64,000 bases of DNA from Rhizobium sp. BK376 (GTDB lineage Bacteria > Pseudomonadota > Alphaproteobacteria > Rhizobiales > Rhizobiaceae), in assembly GCF_004341625.1 (NCBI RefSeq), contig NZ_SLZG01000001.1, positions 806,001 through 870,000 of the forward strand, in the 5' to 3' direction. The notes under the pieces were generated by a model that had not been told where the DNA came from, made no database searches, and saw only the letters and a list, made by a program, of their open reading frames with translations. The translations under genes and the position numbers were made by a program. Within the stretch, counting starts at the first letter, position 1; each line of letters begins with the position of its first letter. Shown here in pieces: positions 53,177 to 62,830 of this stretch.

Positions 53177-56100
53177 TTGGTTTTCCGATTAGGCAATAAT
53201 ATTCAATTTAAAAGCGTATTGGAAAACACCTGGGCTTCACTGCTGGTTTCAGCCCTGGTGGCATTCGTGGTCGTCGTGGTCGGCATCGCGCTCGATCGGG
53301 CAAATACCGCTTCCTATCTCCGCGAACTGCAGATTCGCACGGAAAACGAGACGAACCTCATTCGCGCCCGCGTGGCGGCCCAGATCAACATCGATGTGAC
53401 CGTCGTGCGGGATCTCTCCAGCATGATCTCGCTGAGCGCAAATACCAACAGCGAGGAAATGGAGCGCCGGATCAACTGGCTGCTCATCCAGAACCCCCGT
53501 TTCATCAGCATCACGATCGCGCCCGGCTTTATCGTCAGCAAGGTCTTCCCGCTGCAGTCCGCCGCGAACCGTATTGGCAGGGATGTCCGAGACGGGACGA
53601 TGCTCGATCAATCCGGCGTCCGCAGTGCCGGATATCCGCAGGCCCGCTTTTATGGCCCGATCAATGCCGGCAATGGCAGGAATGCCTTCGCAATCTTCTA
53701 TCCGATCTTCGTCATGGAAGACGGACAGCGCAAGGCCTGGGGGGCAGTCGAAGTCACGGTCGATCGGGATATGTTCTACGAAGATACCGGCCTGATACCG
53801 TCGCGCAGCAGCGAGAATCAGGAACGCTATCCAAATCTCGACCATCTTTCGCTCGCAGTGCGCGATCTGGGCACAGCGGCAGGAGACAATACTCTCCCCT
53901 TCTTCGGCAGCGTCGATGTGCTTACCCATCAGCCGCTGCACCGCAGGGTCAGCTTTGCGGGCGGGGAATGGGAGGTTTCCGCAGTGCCGAAGGCCGGGTG
54001 GAGCCAATCTCCGCCGAACCAGCTCCCGCTTCGTTTGATCATCATCGCCGGCGGCGCCGTCATCATCCTTCCGATTTTCTTCGCGACCCTGCTGCTTGGC
54101 GAGCGCAGCCGCAATGTGAGCGAGCTGGAGGCGCGCGAGACGCGGCTGCTTGAGCTTTCGCAGCGACTGAACCTGGCGCTGGATTCATCCAATATCGGCA
54201 TATGGGAACTGCAGGAGAATGGCCACAACGTCTATTGGGACGTGCGCGCGGCAAGTCTTCACGGCCATCCCCCTTGTGAAGGGAACCATCCTCTCGAGAG
54301 CTGGCTTGAGGCCATCGTCGTGGCAGACCGGCCAATCGCCGAGAGGCACTTCTTCAACTGCAGCGTGGCCGGGACCTCCTGCACAGTGCAGTACCGCGTC
54401 AGGCTCGAGGACGGCAGTATCCGGCATTTGCGGTCGGTCGGCTCCTTCTATAACGACGCGGCAGGAAAGCGCCGAACGGTCGGCATCGTCGCCGATATAA
54501 CTGCTGATGCCGAGGCCGCCGAATTGCTGCGCAATGCCAAGGACCACAGCGACATCAAGAATGCCGAACTGGAACTGGCACTGGACGAGCTCTCCCGACG
54601 CGAGATGGAGCTTGCCGAACTTTCGACGCGCCTCGATCTGGCTCTCAATTGCTATCAGTGCGGCATATGGGAGGCAGTTCCCGGCGGCCCCGGCGCCCTG
54701 TGGGACGAGCGCATGCACGAGCTCTACGGACTGGAACCACGGCATGGCTTCATGACCGAAGAACGCTGGCTTTCCAGCATCCTCCCCGAAGATCGCGATC
54801 TTGCGCTGGAAAGCTCACGGCATTTCAAACAGCTGGGCGACATCCACACGCTTATATGCCGCGTCCAGGCAGACGATGGCAGCATTCGCTACATCCGCTC
54901 GACAGGCAAGGTGCACCAGACTGCAACGGGGCAGCTGAAGCTCCTCGGTATCGCATTCGATGCGACAGAGGACGCGCTGCTGACGGCTCAGCTCAAGGCC
55001 GCAAACGAGGAAGCGGTTGCGAAGAACATCGAGCTGGAGCTTGCCAAGAACCGGATCGAACACAATGCGCTGCACGATCCGCTGACGGCACTCGCCAACC
55101 GCCGCAAACTCGATCTGGCGCTGGAGAAACTGACGGCCGACAGCCGCTCGCAAAGGCAGAAATTCTCGATCCTTCATATCGACCTCGATCGCTTCAAGGA
55201 AATCAACGACACGCTCGGCCATGCGGCCGGCGACGCGATGCTTGTCCATGTTTCAAAAGTGCTGGCGAGGAGCGTGCGCCACAACGATATCGTCGCCCGT
55301 ATCGGCGGCGACGAATTCGTCATCGTTATCATCGGCAGTAACGATCCCGCAGAGATGTCGGCACTGGCTACGCGCATCATCGAGGAAGTCCGTCAGCCCA
55401 TGGACTTCGAGGGCTTTGCGTGCCGTTGCGGGGTGTCGATCGGCATCGCACAGGCCGGTGGCGTGAATATTGACGCACGGAAGATCCTGATCCGCGCAGA
55501 TATCGCGCTCTATCGCGCCAAGAGCATGGGGCGCAACCGCCACGAATTCTTCAGCCAGAATCTCCAGGCCGAGATCATCAAGGGCAAGAGAACGGCCGAC
55601 GCGATCCTCGCAGGCCTCGACAATGGCGAGTTCGCGGCCTGGTATCAGCCGCAATTCTCCGCCCGCACGATGGAACTGACCGGCGTCGAAGCATTGGTGC
55701 GCTGGATCCATCCGACCAGGGGCGTGCTGACCCCGGACCAGTTCCTGCACATCGCCGACGAACTGAACGTAGTGCATGTCCTCGACCGCATCGTTCTCGA
55801 AACCGCCCTCAAGGACAAGATGCGCTGGGCGGCGCGTGGCGTTATCGTTCCGAAGGTTTCGGTCAACGTTTCCTCCCGCCGCCTGCATGATGACGGGTTG
55901 ATCGATAGTTTGAATGGCCTGCAGATCGCGCCGGGCGAACTCTCTTTCGAACTGGTGGAATCGATCTTCCTCGACGAAAGCGAAGATGTCGTCTCGCAAA
56001 ATCTGGAACGCATCAAGCAACTTGGCATCGATATCGAGATCGACGACTTCGGGACCGGACATACCTCGATCGTCAGCCTGCTGAAGCTGAAGCCGAAGCG

Positions 56101-56359
56101 GCTGAAGATCGATCGCCAGCTCGTCAAGCCGATCCTGACATCGCCGCAGGAACGCGCCCTCGTGCGCTCAATCATTGAGATCGCCGGTTCTCTCGGCATC
56201 GAAACCGTGGCCGAAGGCGTCGAGACGCGGGATCACGCGGTATGGCTGCGCGAACTCGGCTGCGATCTGCTGCAGGGCTATGCCTTTGCCCGTCCCCTCT
56301 CCTTCGAGGACTTTGCGACTGCTGCAGCCGGCAACACCCCTTGGCAGATTGCTTCATAA
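53177..56359 (+). CDS. CHASE-PAS-PAS-GGDEF-EAL c-di-GMP enzyme
   Basis: Protein of 1060 residues. The start is TTG 53177 with GGGGGAG four bases ahead; no ATG is near. A membrane helix at about 17-40 (ASLLVSALVAFVVVVVGIAL) is followed by a periplasmic CHASE domain (about 65-265, MERRINWLLIQNPRFISITIAPG through FYPIFV), a second helix at about 280-305, and two PAS/PAC units (about 325-450 and 480-605). GGDEF is at 710-714 with an intact RxxD inhibitory site five residues ahead (RHND). EAL is Glu838-Leu840 (GVEALVRW) with ELVES and EIDDFGTGHTSI. Both domains keep their motifs, so cyclase and phosphodiesterase activity are possible. Confidence 0.93.
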   Translation: MVFRLGNNIQFKSVLENTWASLLVSALVAFVVVVVGIALDRANTASYLRELQIRTENETNLIRARVAAQINIDVTVVRDLSSMISLSANTNSEEMERRINWLLIQNPRFISITIAPGFIVSKVFPLQSAANRIGRDVRDGTMLDQSGVRSAGYPQARFYGPINAGNGRNAFAIFYPIFVMEDGQRKAWGAVEVTVDRDMFYEDTGLIPSRSSENQERYPNLDHLSLAVRDLGTAAGDNTLPFFGSVDVLTHQPLHRRVSFAGGEWEVSAVPKAGWSQSPPNQLPLRLIIIAGGAVIILPIFFATLLLGERSRNVSELEARETRLLELSQRLNLALDSSNIGIWELQENGHNVYWDVRAASLHGHPPCEGNHPLESWLEAIVVADRPIAERHFFNCSVAGTSCTVQYRVRLEDGSIRHLRSVGSFYNDAAGKRRTVGIVADITADAEAAELLRNAKDHSDIKNAELELALDELSRREMELAELSTRLDLALNCYQCGIWEAVPGGPGALWDERMHELYGLEPRHGFMTEERWLSSILPEDRDLALESSRHFKQLGDIHTLICRVQADDGSIRYIRSTGKVHQTATGQLKLLGIAFDATEDALLTAQLKAANEEAVAKNIELELAKNRIEHNALHDPLTALANRRKLDLALEKLTADSRSQRQKFSILHIDLDRFKEINDTLGHAAGDAMLVHVSKVLARSVRHNDIVARIGGDEFVIVIIGSNDPAEMSALATRIIEEVRQPMDFEGFACRCGVSIGIAQAGGVNIDARKILIRADIALYRAKSMGRNRHEFFSQNLQAEIIKGKRTADAILAGLDNGEFAAWYQPQFSARTMELTGVEALVRWIHPTRGVLTPDQFLHIADELNVVHVLDRIVLETALKDKMRWAARGVIVPKVSVNVSSRRLHDDGLIDSLNGLQIAPGELSFELVESIFLDESEDVVSQNLERIKQLGIDIEIDDFGTGHTSIVSLLKLKPKRLKIDRQLVKPILTSPQERALVRSIIEIAGSLGIETVAEGVETRDHAVWLRELGCDLLQGYAFARPLSFEDFATAAAGNTPWQIAS

Positions 56360-56503
56360 GGGCTTCATGGAAATTCATTCCAGCAGCGCATATATGGGGC
56401 AGAAATAAAGGCTTTTGTCTCGACAGGTTTTTGGCCTATGAGTGGGCCGAATTTCTGAAGGCGGATGCGGCCCTGCCGCATTCAGAGCAATCCGGTCTAT
56501 CCC

Positions 56504-57601
56504 ATGTCGCACAATACATTCGGTCATCTTTTCCGCGTTACCACCTGGGGCGAGAGCCACGGGCCGGCGCTCGGCTGCATCGTCGACGGATGCCCTCCCG
56601 GCCTGCGCTTCAAGCTTGAAGACATCCAGGTCTGGCTCGACAAGCGCAAGCCCGGCCAATCCCGTTTCGTGACGCAACGGCGTGAGGACGATCTCGTGAA
56701 GGTTCTGTCAGGCGTGATGATGGATGCCGATGGCGAGACGATGATCTCGACGGGAACGCCGATCTCGATGCTGATCGAGAATACCGATCAGCGCTCCAAG
56801 GATTACGGCGAGATCGCCCGCCAATATCGCCCAGGCCACGCCGACTACACCTATGACGTCAAATACGGCATTCGCGACTATCGCGGCGGCGGACGTTCCT
56901 CCGCCCGCGAGACGGCGGCGCGTGTCGCTGCCGGCGGCATTGCACGTCTCGTCGTGCCCGGTGTTACCGTGCGCGGCGCCCTGGTCCAGATCGGCAAGCA
57001 CAAGATCAACCGCGCCAACTGGGACTGGGCACAGGTTGACCAGAACCCCTTCTTCTCTCCGGATCCGGAAATCGTGCCGGTCTGGGAGGAATATCTCGAC
57101 GGCATCCGCAAGGCAGGCTCGTCGATCGGGGCGGTCGTCGAAGTCGTGGCCGAGGGCGTGCCATCAGGTCTCGGCGCGCCGATCTATGGCAAGCTCGATC
57201 AGGACATCGCCTCGCTGCTGATGTCGATCAACGCCGTCAAGGGCGTCGAGATCGGCAACGGCTTCGGCGCGGCCGAACTGACCGGCGAGGAGAACGCCGA
57301 CGAAATGCGCATGGGTAATGACGGCAACCGGATATTCCTGTCCAACAATGCCGGCGGCATCCTTGGCGGCATTTCCACGGGCGAGCCGGTCATCGCGCGG
57401 TTCGCCATCAAGCCGACGTCCTCTATCCTCACCGAGCGCCGCACCATTGACGCCGATGGCAACAATGTCGATCTGCGCACCAAGGGCCGCCATGACCCAT
57501 GCGTCGGCATCCGCGCCGTCCCGATCGGCGAGGCCATGGTTGCCTGCGCGATTGCCGATCACTACCTCAGAGATCGCGGCCAGACAGGCCGCCTGAAATA
57601 A
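56504..57601 (+). CDS. aroC: Chorismate synthase
   Basis: Final step of the shikimate pathway, converting EPSP to chorismate with reduced FMN. The protein has 365 residues from ATG 56504 ([20 protein letters not shown]). Family signatures are [38 protein letters not shown] and [13 protein letters not shown]. It ends 10 bases before ribB. Confidence 0.96.
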   Translation: MSHNTFGHLFRVTTWGESHGPALGCIVDGCPPGLRFKLEDIQVWLDKRKPGQSRFVTQRREDDLVKVLSGVMMDADGETMISTGTPISMLIENTDQRSKDYGEIARQYRPGHADYTYDVKYGIRDYRGGGRSSARETAARVAAGGIARLVVPGVTVRGALVQIGKHKINRANWDWAQVDQNPFFSPDPEIVPVWEEYLDGIRKAGSSIGAVVEVVAEGVPSGLGAPIYGKLDQDIASLLMSINAVKGVEIGNGFGAAELTGEENADEMRMGNDGNRIFLSNNAGGILGGISTGEPVIARFAIKPTSSILTERRTIDADGNNVDLRTKGRHDPCVGIRAVPIGEAMVACAIADHYLRDRGQTGRLK

Positions 57602-57611
57602 GGACAATCCC

Positions 57612-58715
57612 ATGCCCTACGACCAGAAGCGCGTCGTCGATGCTATCAGGGCCTTCGAGGCCGGCGAGATCGTTGTCGTCATGGATGACGACGACCGCGA
57701 GAATGAAGGCGACCTGATTGTCGCTGCTGTCCACTGCACGCCGGAAAAGATGGCCTTCATCGTTCGCCACACATCGGGCATCGTCTGCACGCCGATGCCG
57801 CGCGAGGAGGCCAAGCGTCTGAACCTGAACGCCATGGTCGCCGAAAACGACAGCGCGCATACGACGGCCTTCACCGTTTCGGTCGATTTCAAGCATGGCA
57901 CGACAACGGGCATTTCAGCCGATGACCGCACGCTGACGGTCCGCAACCTCGCCAATCCGAATATCGGTGCTTCGGATTTCGTCCGTCCCGGCCACATCTT
58001 CCCGCTGGTCGCCCGCGAAGGCGGCGTCCTCATGCGCTCCGGCCATACGGAAGCCGCTGTCGATCTCTGCAAGCTCGCCAACCTGCCGCCGATCGGCGTG
58101 ATCAGCGAGCTCGTCAATGACGACGGCACTGTCATGCGCGGCCCGCAGGTCTCGGCCTTCGCCGAAAGCAACGGCCTGAAGGCCGTCTCGGTCGCCGACC
58201 TCATCGCCTATCGCCAGCGCAAGGAAACGCTGATCGAGCTCGGTTCCAGCTTCGACATCGAGACGCCCTACGGCAAGGCCAAAGCGCATGCCTACTCGCT
58301 GCCCTGGGACCCGATGCAGCATCTCGCAGTCGTCTTCGGCGACATCCGGGACGGCATCGACGTGCCGGTACGCCTGCATCCGGAAAGTGTTGCCGGCGAC
58401 GTGTTCGGCAAGGCGCGTCCGGTCGAGCACTACATGCGCAAGATCGCCGAAGAGGGCCGCGGCGTCATCGTCTACCTGCGCGAAGGCTCCGTCGGCGTCG
58501 GCCACCACGACAACGGCCGCAAGAGCCGCCAGCAGGACCGCGAAGCGCATGGCACGGCCCAGAGCCGCGACAGCGAATGGCTGGAAATCGGTCTCGGCGC
58601 GCAGATCCTGAAGGACCTCGGCGTCAGCTCCATCAAGCTGCTGACGACCCGCGAGCGCCACTATGTCGGCTTGGAAGGCTTTGGGATCAAGATCGCGAAG
58701 ACCGAGATTTGCTGA
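57612..58715 (+). CDS. ribB: 3,4-dihydroxy-2-butanone 4-phosphate synthase with degenerate GTP-cyclohydrolase-II domain
   Basis: Riboflavin precursor synthase acting on ribulose 5-phosphate. The protein has 367 residues. The DHBPS domain (1-205) has the acidic loop DDDDRENEGDLI and RHTSGIVCTPM, then GHIFPLVAREGGVLMRSGHTEAAVDL. The C-terminal part (about 210-367) is a GCH-II-like domain, but its zinc cysteines are missing: where a RibA has SECLTGDVFGSLRCDC, this has PESVAGDVFGKARPVE. It matches the RibBX type described in proteobacteria, with no cyclohydrolase activity expected. Confidence 0.93.
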   Translation: MPYDQKRVVDAIRAFEAGEIVVVMDDDDRENEGDLIVAAVHCTPEKMAFIVRHTSGIVCTPMPREEAKRLNLNAMVAENDSAHTTAFTVSVDFKHGTTTGISADDRTLTVRNLANPNIGASDFVRPGHIFPLVAREGGVLMRSGHTEAAVDLCKLANLPPIGVISELVNDDGTVMRGPQVSAFAESNGLKAVSVADLIAYRQRKETLIELGSSFDIETPYGKAKAHAYSLPWDPMQHLAVVFGDIRDGIDVPVRLHPESVAGDVFGKARPVEHYMRKIAEEGRGVIVYLREGSVGVGHHDNGRKSRQQDREAHGTAQSRDSEWLEIGLGAQILKDLGVSSIKLLTTRERHYVGLEGFGIKIAKTEIC

Positions 58716-58722
58716 CCACATC

Positions 58723-58740
58723 CTCTCCCCAAGGGGAGAG
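58723..58740. repeat. CTCTCCCC-AA-GGGGAGAG intergenic palindrome
   Basis: An 8-bp perfect stem 8 bases after the ribB stop. This sequence is a frequent intergenic repeat in rhizobia, from memory. There is no T run, so it is not scored as a terminator. Confidence 0.5.
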
Positions 58741-58865
58741 TCGGAGAAAAGCTCCTGGGTAGGACGATCTTTTGGCTTCTTTGAATGTCACAATCACCGC
58801 CCCACCTGCGCGTCTCGGCGACCTCGCCACGATGCGGGTAATCCGGCCCGCATTCGGCTCAGCGT

Positions 58866-59513
58866 TCAGCCCTTCGTCGATATGCGGTAGATACCGGCAT
58901 CGTCAGGCTTGACGAGAAGCTGGTTCTGTTCGTTTGCTTGACTGCTATCCAGCGCTTTTTTCTTGTCCTGGCCGTATTGCTTTTCCAGGGCCGCATCCAG
59001 CGTGTCGTTCGCTCCGCCTTGCGGATCAATGATCGCATCCACGATTGTATCGAGGGAAACGCCGAGCTTATCGAGCCCCAGCTTCTGTGAGATCGCGTTG
59101 ATCGTCGCTTCGCCATTCGGCTGCGCTCTATCCCACGCGATTTGCTTCGAGATCGCCGTGCCGTATTCGGCGTCGGAACCATAATCGCTTTCGTCTATCC
59201 CGAGCGCGTCTCCGACACGCTCGAACAGATCGAGCTTGACCTTGGTGAGATTGGTCGAGTTCACGCTGAACATGTCTTGCGAGATTTTCGACTCTGTCTT
59301 GGTCGGCTGCGGGCTGACACCAACACCGGATGCCTGCTGAGCCGGTACGCCGCTTGCGACCGCGAGGATATTGTCTGCGGCGCTCTTCTTGCTCTGGGTG
59401 ACGCTTGGCGCAACAGGGCTTTGCTGCTGCAGGATCAATAAAGCGGTGCTGCCGTTTACGGAGGGGATCGATGTCACTGCGGATTCCTCAATAGACCCCT
59501 GTCCGACCTTCAT
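58866..59513 (-). CDS. Hypothetical protein, family not recognised
   Basis: Protein of 215 residues without signal peptide or membrane helix. The first 75 residues are a Ser/Thr/Gln/Val-rich low-complexity region (STALLILQQQSPVAPSVTQS). The second half looks globular and helical (TKVKLDLFERVGDALGIDESDYGSDAEYG, AISQKLGLDKLGVSLDTIVDAIIDPQGG, ALEKQYGQDKKKALD). It has no Cys and is acidic overall. The Gln/Ser-rich start would fit a flagellar- or export-associated protein, but nothing adjacent supports that. Confidence 0.65.
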   Translation of the reverse strand: MKVGQGSIEESAVTSIPSVNGSTALLILQQQSPVAPSVTQSKKSAADNILAVASGVPAQQASGVGVSPQPTKTESKISQDMFSVNSTNLTKVKLDLFERVGDALGIDESDYGSDAEYGTAISKQIAWDRAQPNGEATINAISQKLGLDKLGVSLDTIVDAIIDPQGGANDTLDAALEKQYGQDKKKALDSSQANEQNQLLVKPDDAGIYRISTKG

Positions 59514-59657
59514 GGGAACAGTGGTGTGAGTTCGTCACGGCATCATGCGTTCGCGGCGGATTGATTCTGCCGCTCATTAGACGGCGAGTTCGTTAAGAAA
59601 ATATAGCTTTTGCGTGCGTAATTTTCGCAATGCAGTCTTCGCGCGCAATCCGCAAAG

Positions 59658-60848
59658 CTACCCCCTCCACCCCTCCATCAACACCACCTTCTCCACCCCG
59701 GCAAACCGCGCGATCCGCTCCAGTTCGGCCTCCAGCTTTTCCAACCGGCCGGCAGAAGCCTTCACGCCCGGCTCCAGCCACAGCCGCTTGACATCGAGCG
59801 TTCCGGCTTTTCGATCGGCCTTCATATCGATGCGGCCGACGAGCCGATCTCCCTCCAGCAGCGGGAAGACGTAATAACCATATTCCCGCTTCGGCTCCGG
59901 CACGAAGACCTCGATGCGATAGAAGAAGCCGAAAAGTCGTTCGGTACGGTTTCTGTCGCGCAAGGTCGGGTCAAACGGGCTCAGCACCCGGATTCGCGCC
60001 GGCGCCTCGGGGAAACTATCGAGCGTTTCCAGAAAACCTGACAGCGCGACGGACGGTCGCGGCTTTCCGCCATCGGCGGGCGCAATCAGCACTTCGACGA
60101 GTTCCTTGCGATGCGCATCGACCCAGGCCTTTGCCTCTTGCGGCGTCACCAGATCCCAGAAGGCGGCGATTTCCCCTGACGTCGCAAAGCCCAGCCGTTC
60201 CAGCGCACTGCGGCAGGCCCAATCGACGAATTCGTCATGCTCGACTTCCGGCGAATGGAATTCAGCGGGGATGACACGCTCGACGAGATCGTAAACCTTC
60301 TGGAAGTTGGTGCGGCCGGCAATCGCAAACTTGCCGGTGCGCCAATGATATTCGAGCGCGGCCTTGTTCGGATGCCAGTTCCACCAGCCGCCGGAGACAT
60401 GGCCATCCGCTTTGATCTCGCGGGCCATGATGGCGCCACCCTGCAGGACGCGTTCGTAGGTTTCCTCGAAGGCGGCCTCGAACCCCTCGCCACGCCATTT
60501 GCGCCAGCGTTCGACGATCGATTGCTCTTCCCGGCGGAACTTGTGCTTCCAATAGACGAAGAAGGCACTCGGCAGGATCGAGGCGTCATGCGTCCAGTGC
60601 TCGAAGAGCGCGCCGTCCTTCTCCAGCAGTTCCGTCAGGTGTTCCCGCCGATAGGTCTGGTTTCGGGAAAAGAGGATCAGATGATGCGCTCGCTCGACGG
60701 TCGAAATGCTGTCCACCTGCACGAAGCCGATGTCCTGGATCAGTTGCAGCAAGCCGGCCTTCGTCAAAGCCCGGTTCGGCGGATTGGCAAGCCCTTGCTT
60801 GGCGAGGAACACACGGCGGGCGTCACGATTGGAAAGCAGATTCGTCAT
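59658..60848 (-). CDS. YcaQ-like winged-helix DNA glycosylase
   Basis: Protein of 396 residues of the HTH_42/YcaQ family (E. coli YcaQ removes interstrand crosslinks and alkylated bases). Family marks are LIQDIGFVQVDSISTVERAHHLILFSRNQTYRREHL (about 35-72), WTHDASILPSAFFVYW, and the AFWDLVTPQEAKAWVDAHRKELVEV winged helices. LSPFDPTLRDRNRTERLFGFFYRIEVFVPEPKREYGYYV and GRIDMKADRKAGTL close the barrel. The start is ATG 60848 rather than the TTG two codons earlier. It is divergent from bioM. Confidence 0.9.
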   Translation of the reverse strand: MTNLLSNRDARRVFLAKQGLANPPNRALTKAGLLQLIQDIGFVQVDSISTVERAHHLILFSRNQTYRREHLTELLEKDGALFEHWTHDASILPSAFFVYWKHKFRREEQSIVERWRKWRGEGFEAAFEETYERVLQGGAIMAREIKADGHVSGGWWNWHPNKAALEYHWRTGKFAIAGRTNFQKVYDLVERVIPAEFHSPEVEHDEFVDWACRSALERLGFATSGEIAAFWDLVTPQEAKAWVDAHRKELVEVLIAPADGGKPRPSVALSGFLETLDSFPEAPARIRVLSPFDPTLRDRNRTERLFGFFYRIEVFVPEPKREYGYYVFPLLEGDRLVGRIDMKADRKAGTLDVKRLWLEPGVKASAGRLEKLEAELERIARFAGVEKVVLMEGWRG

Positions 60849-60937
60849 GGTCAAAACATAGGCCTTTATTCCTACGTTTTCAAATCTGCAGCTCGCGGAT
60901 TTTCCTTCTTTCTTTTAGGGTCTATAGGACCACTATC

Positions 60938-61636
60938 GTGACTGGACAGGGGCCTGAATTGAATATCCGCTTCGAGGAAGCCGGCGTAAGCTTCGATGCA
61001 CGCATTGCCCTGCATCCCCTCACTCTTACGCTCAGCGAGCGGCGAATCGGCATTATCGGCCTCAACGGCTCAGGGAAGACCACCTTCGCGCGACTGGTGA
61101 ATGGCCTGGCAAAACCGAGCACCGGGCGCGTCACCGTCAACGGCCTTGACACAATCGCAGATGCCAAGGAAGTGCTCGGTACAGTTGGCTACATCTTTCA
61201 GTCGCCGCAAAACCAGATCATCCTGCCTATCGTGCGCGATGATATCGCTTTTGGACTAAAAAGCCGTGGCCTCGGCAAGGTGGCCATCGAGGCCGCTGTG
61301 GACGCCATTCTTTCACGATTTGGCGTGCAGCACCTTGCCGGCCGCCGGGCACACGAGCTTTCCGGCGGCGAGTTACAGATGGCAGCACTTTGCTCCGTTC
61401 TGGTCACCGGACCGGACATCCTGATCCTCGACGAGCCGACGAACCAGCTCGACCTCAGGAATCGCACTCGCGTACAGGAGACAATGGCCGGATTGCCCGA
61501 GAACCTCATCGTCATCAGCCACGATCTGCCGCTGATCGAGGAGTTCGAACGCGTGCTGCTTTTCCATGACGGGCACCTCGTCGGAGACGGACGGCCGGCC
61601 GAAATCATTGCGCAATACAAGGAGATCGCGACCTGA
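60938..61636 (+). CDS. bioM: BioM, ATPase of the ECF-type biotin importer
   Basis: ABC ATPase of 232 residues from GTG 60938. Walker A is GLNGSGKTT, the Q-loop is FQSPQNQIILP with the ECF-typical PxxQ, the signature is LSGGELQ, Walker B is ILILDEPTNQLD, and the H-loop is ISHDLP. It forms the energy-coupling module with BioN for the substrate subunit BioY. The stop overlaps the bioN ATG by one base (TGATG). No BioR-type TTATAGATAA box is visible upstream. Confidence 0.92.
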   Translation: MTGQGPELNIRFEEAGVSFDARIALHPLTLTLSERRIGIIGLNGSGKTTFARLVNGLAKPSTGRVTVNGLDTIADAKEVLGTVGYIFQSPQNQIILPIVRDDIAFGLKSRGLGKVAIEAAVDAILSRFGVQHLAGRRAHELSGGELQMAALCSVLVTGPDILILDEPTNQLDLRNRTRVQETMAGLPENLIVISHDLPLIEEFERVLLFHDGHLVGDGRPAEIIAQYKEIAT

Positions 61637-62238
61637 TGCGGGAGCTGCATATCGAAGGCGATACCTGGATGCACCGGTTGCCGCCGCGGCCGAAACTCGC
61701 GATGCTGGCGTTTCTCGGAGTCGGGCTGTTCCTCACCGATCGGCTCGGCGTGCTTGGGGCGGCTGTGCTCGTCACGGCAATTCTTTATTTCCGGGCCGGC
61801 ATGCCCTCGCGCGAAGCGCTCCGGAGGCTCCGGCCCGCCATCCTCACCATCGTGCTCGTGGCAGCCTTCAGCCTCCTCTTCAACCCGTTGCACGATGCCA
61901 TTGCAACAGTATTCCGTTTGACCGCGCTCGTGCTCTTTGCCGCCACGGTAACGGCCACGACGACGATTGCCGCCCTCATAGACGAGATCACTGCGCTCGC
62001 CGCACCCCTTGAAAGGATCGGTCTTGTCAGGGCAGCCGATATCGGCCTCGCCGTTGGCCTGGTCATCCGCTTCGTGCCGGATATTCTCGGGCGTTATCGC
62101 GCCATCCGCGAGGCGCACGAGGCACGTGGGATCAAAATCCGCATTCTGACGACCCTGGTACCGCTGATCATTCTGACCCTGCGCGATGCCGACAACATTG
62201 CAGCTGCGATTGACGCGCGCGGCATTCGGCGGCATTGA
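61636..62238 (+). CDS. bioN: BioN, transmembrane coupling protein of the biotin importer
   Basis: ECF T-component of 200 residues with about five membrane helices. Its coupling motifs include AREAHEARGIKIRIL (the A-R-G signature that contacts the ATPase) and ALTLRDADNIAAAIDARGIRRH. It is short for T-components, as BioN proteins are. It starts within the bioM stop. Confidence 0.92.
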   Translation: MRELHIEGDTWMHRLPPRPKLAMLAFLGVGLFLTDRLGVLGAAVLVTAILYFRAGMPSREALRRLRPAILTIVLVAAFSLLFNPLHDAIATVFRLTALVLFAATVTATTTIAALIDEITALAAPLERIGLVRAADIGLAVGLVIRFVPDILGRYRAIREAHEARGIKIRILTTLVPLIILTLRDADNIAAAIDARGIRRH

Positions 62239-62266
62239 ACGAAGACATTCTTGATTGGAGCCTGCC

Positions 62267-62830
62267 ATGAGCACCCGCGATCTCGTTCTTTCCTCGCTTT
62301 TTGCAGCGATCATCGTCGCTCTCGGCCTGCTGCCGCCCATTTCGATCGGGCTGATCCCGGTGCCGATCACCGCTCAGTCGCTCGGCGTCATGATGGCGGG
62401 CGTCGTGCTCGGCGCCCGGCGCGGGACGGTCGCAGTGCTGATCGTGGTGGTGCTTGTTGCGATCGGTTTGCCGGTGCTTTCAGGCGGTCGCGGCGGCCTT
62501 GCTGTCTTCGTCGGTCCGACGGCGGGCTTCTTCGTCGGCTGGATCTTCGCCGCCCTCGTCACCGGCTATCTCTCTGAGAGGCTGGTGCGGCCGGAGCAAT
62601 CGGCGCTAGTCCAAGGCGTCGGCTTCTTTCTAGCTGCCGTGATCGGGGGCGTTTTGGTGCTCTATGCCTTCGGGATCGGCTATCTGGCCATCGCCGGCAA
62701 GACCGGCTTTTCCGGAGCCTTCCTCGGCTCGCTGCTTTTCGTCCCGGGCGATGTGGTGAAGGCAGTCGTGGCCGCGCTCGTCGGGCGGGCCGTCATGATG
62801 GGCTATCCGCTATTGCCGCAACGGAGCTGA
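62267..62830 (+). CDS. bioY: BioY, biotin-binding S-component
   Basis: Integral membrane biotin binder of 187 residues with six helices. Family marks are PISIGLIPVPITAQSLGVMMAGVVLGARRGTVAVLIVV and GLPVLSGGRGGLAVFVGPTAGFFVGW. BioY alone can bind biotin and transports efficiently with BioMN. ATG 62267 is chosen, with GGAGCC ahead, over the TTG four codons upstream. No biotin-synthesis genes are in the window. Confidence 0.95.
   Translation: MSTRDLVLSSLFAAIIVALGLLPPISIGLIPVPITAQSLGVMMAGVVLGARRGTVAVLIVVVLVAIGLPVLSGGRGGLAVFVGPTAGFFVGWIFAALVTGYLSERLVRPEQSALVQGVGFFLAAVIGGVLVLYAFGIGYLAIAGKTGFSGAFLGSLLFVPGDVVKAVVAALVGRAVMMGYPLLPQRS

Noticed and set aside
57602-57611. FMN riboswitch upstream of ribB
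   Set aside because: Only 10 bases separate aroC from ribB; there is no room for the element.
58723-58740. Intrinsic terminator after ribB
   Set aside because: The stem is perfect but its loop is tiny and no T run follows; it matches an interspersed repeat better.
60855-60937. BioR operator upstream of bioM
   Set aside because: No TTATAGATAA-type sequence is present; only a weak GGTC-TATAG-GACC palindrome at 60919-60931.
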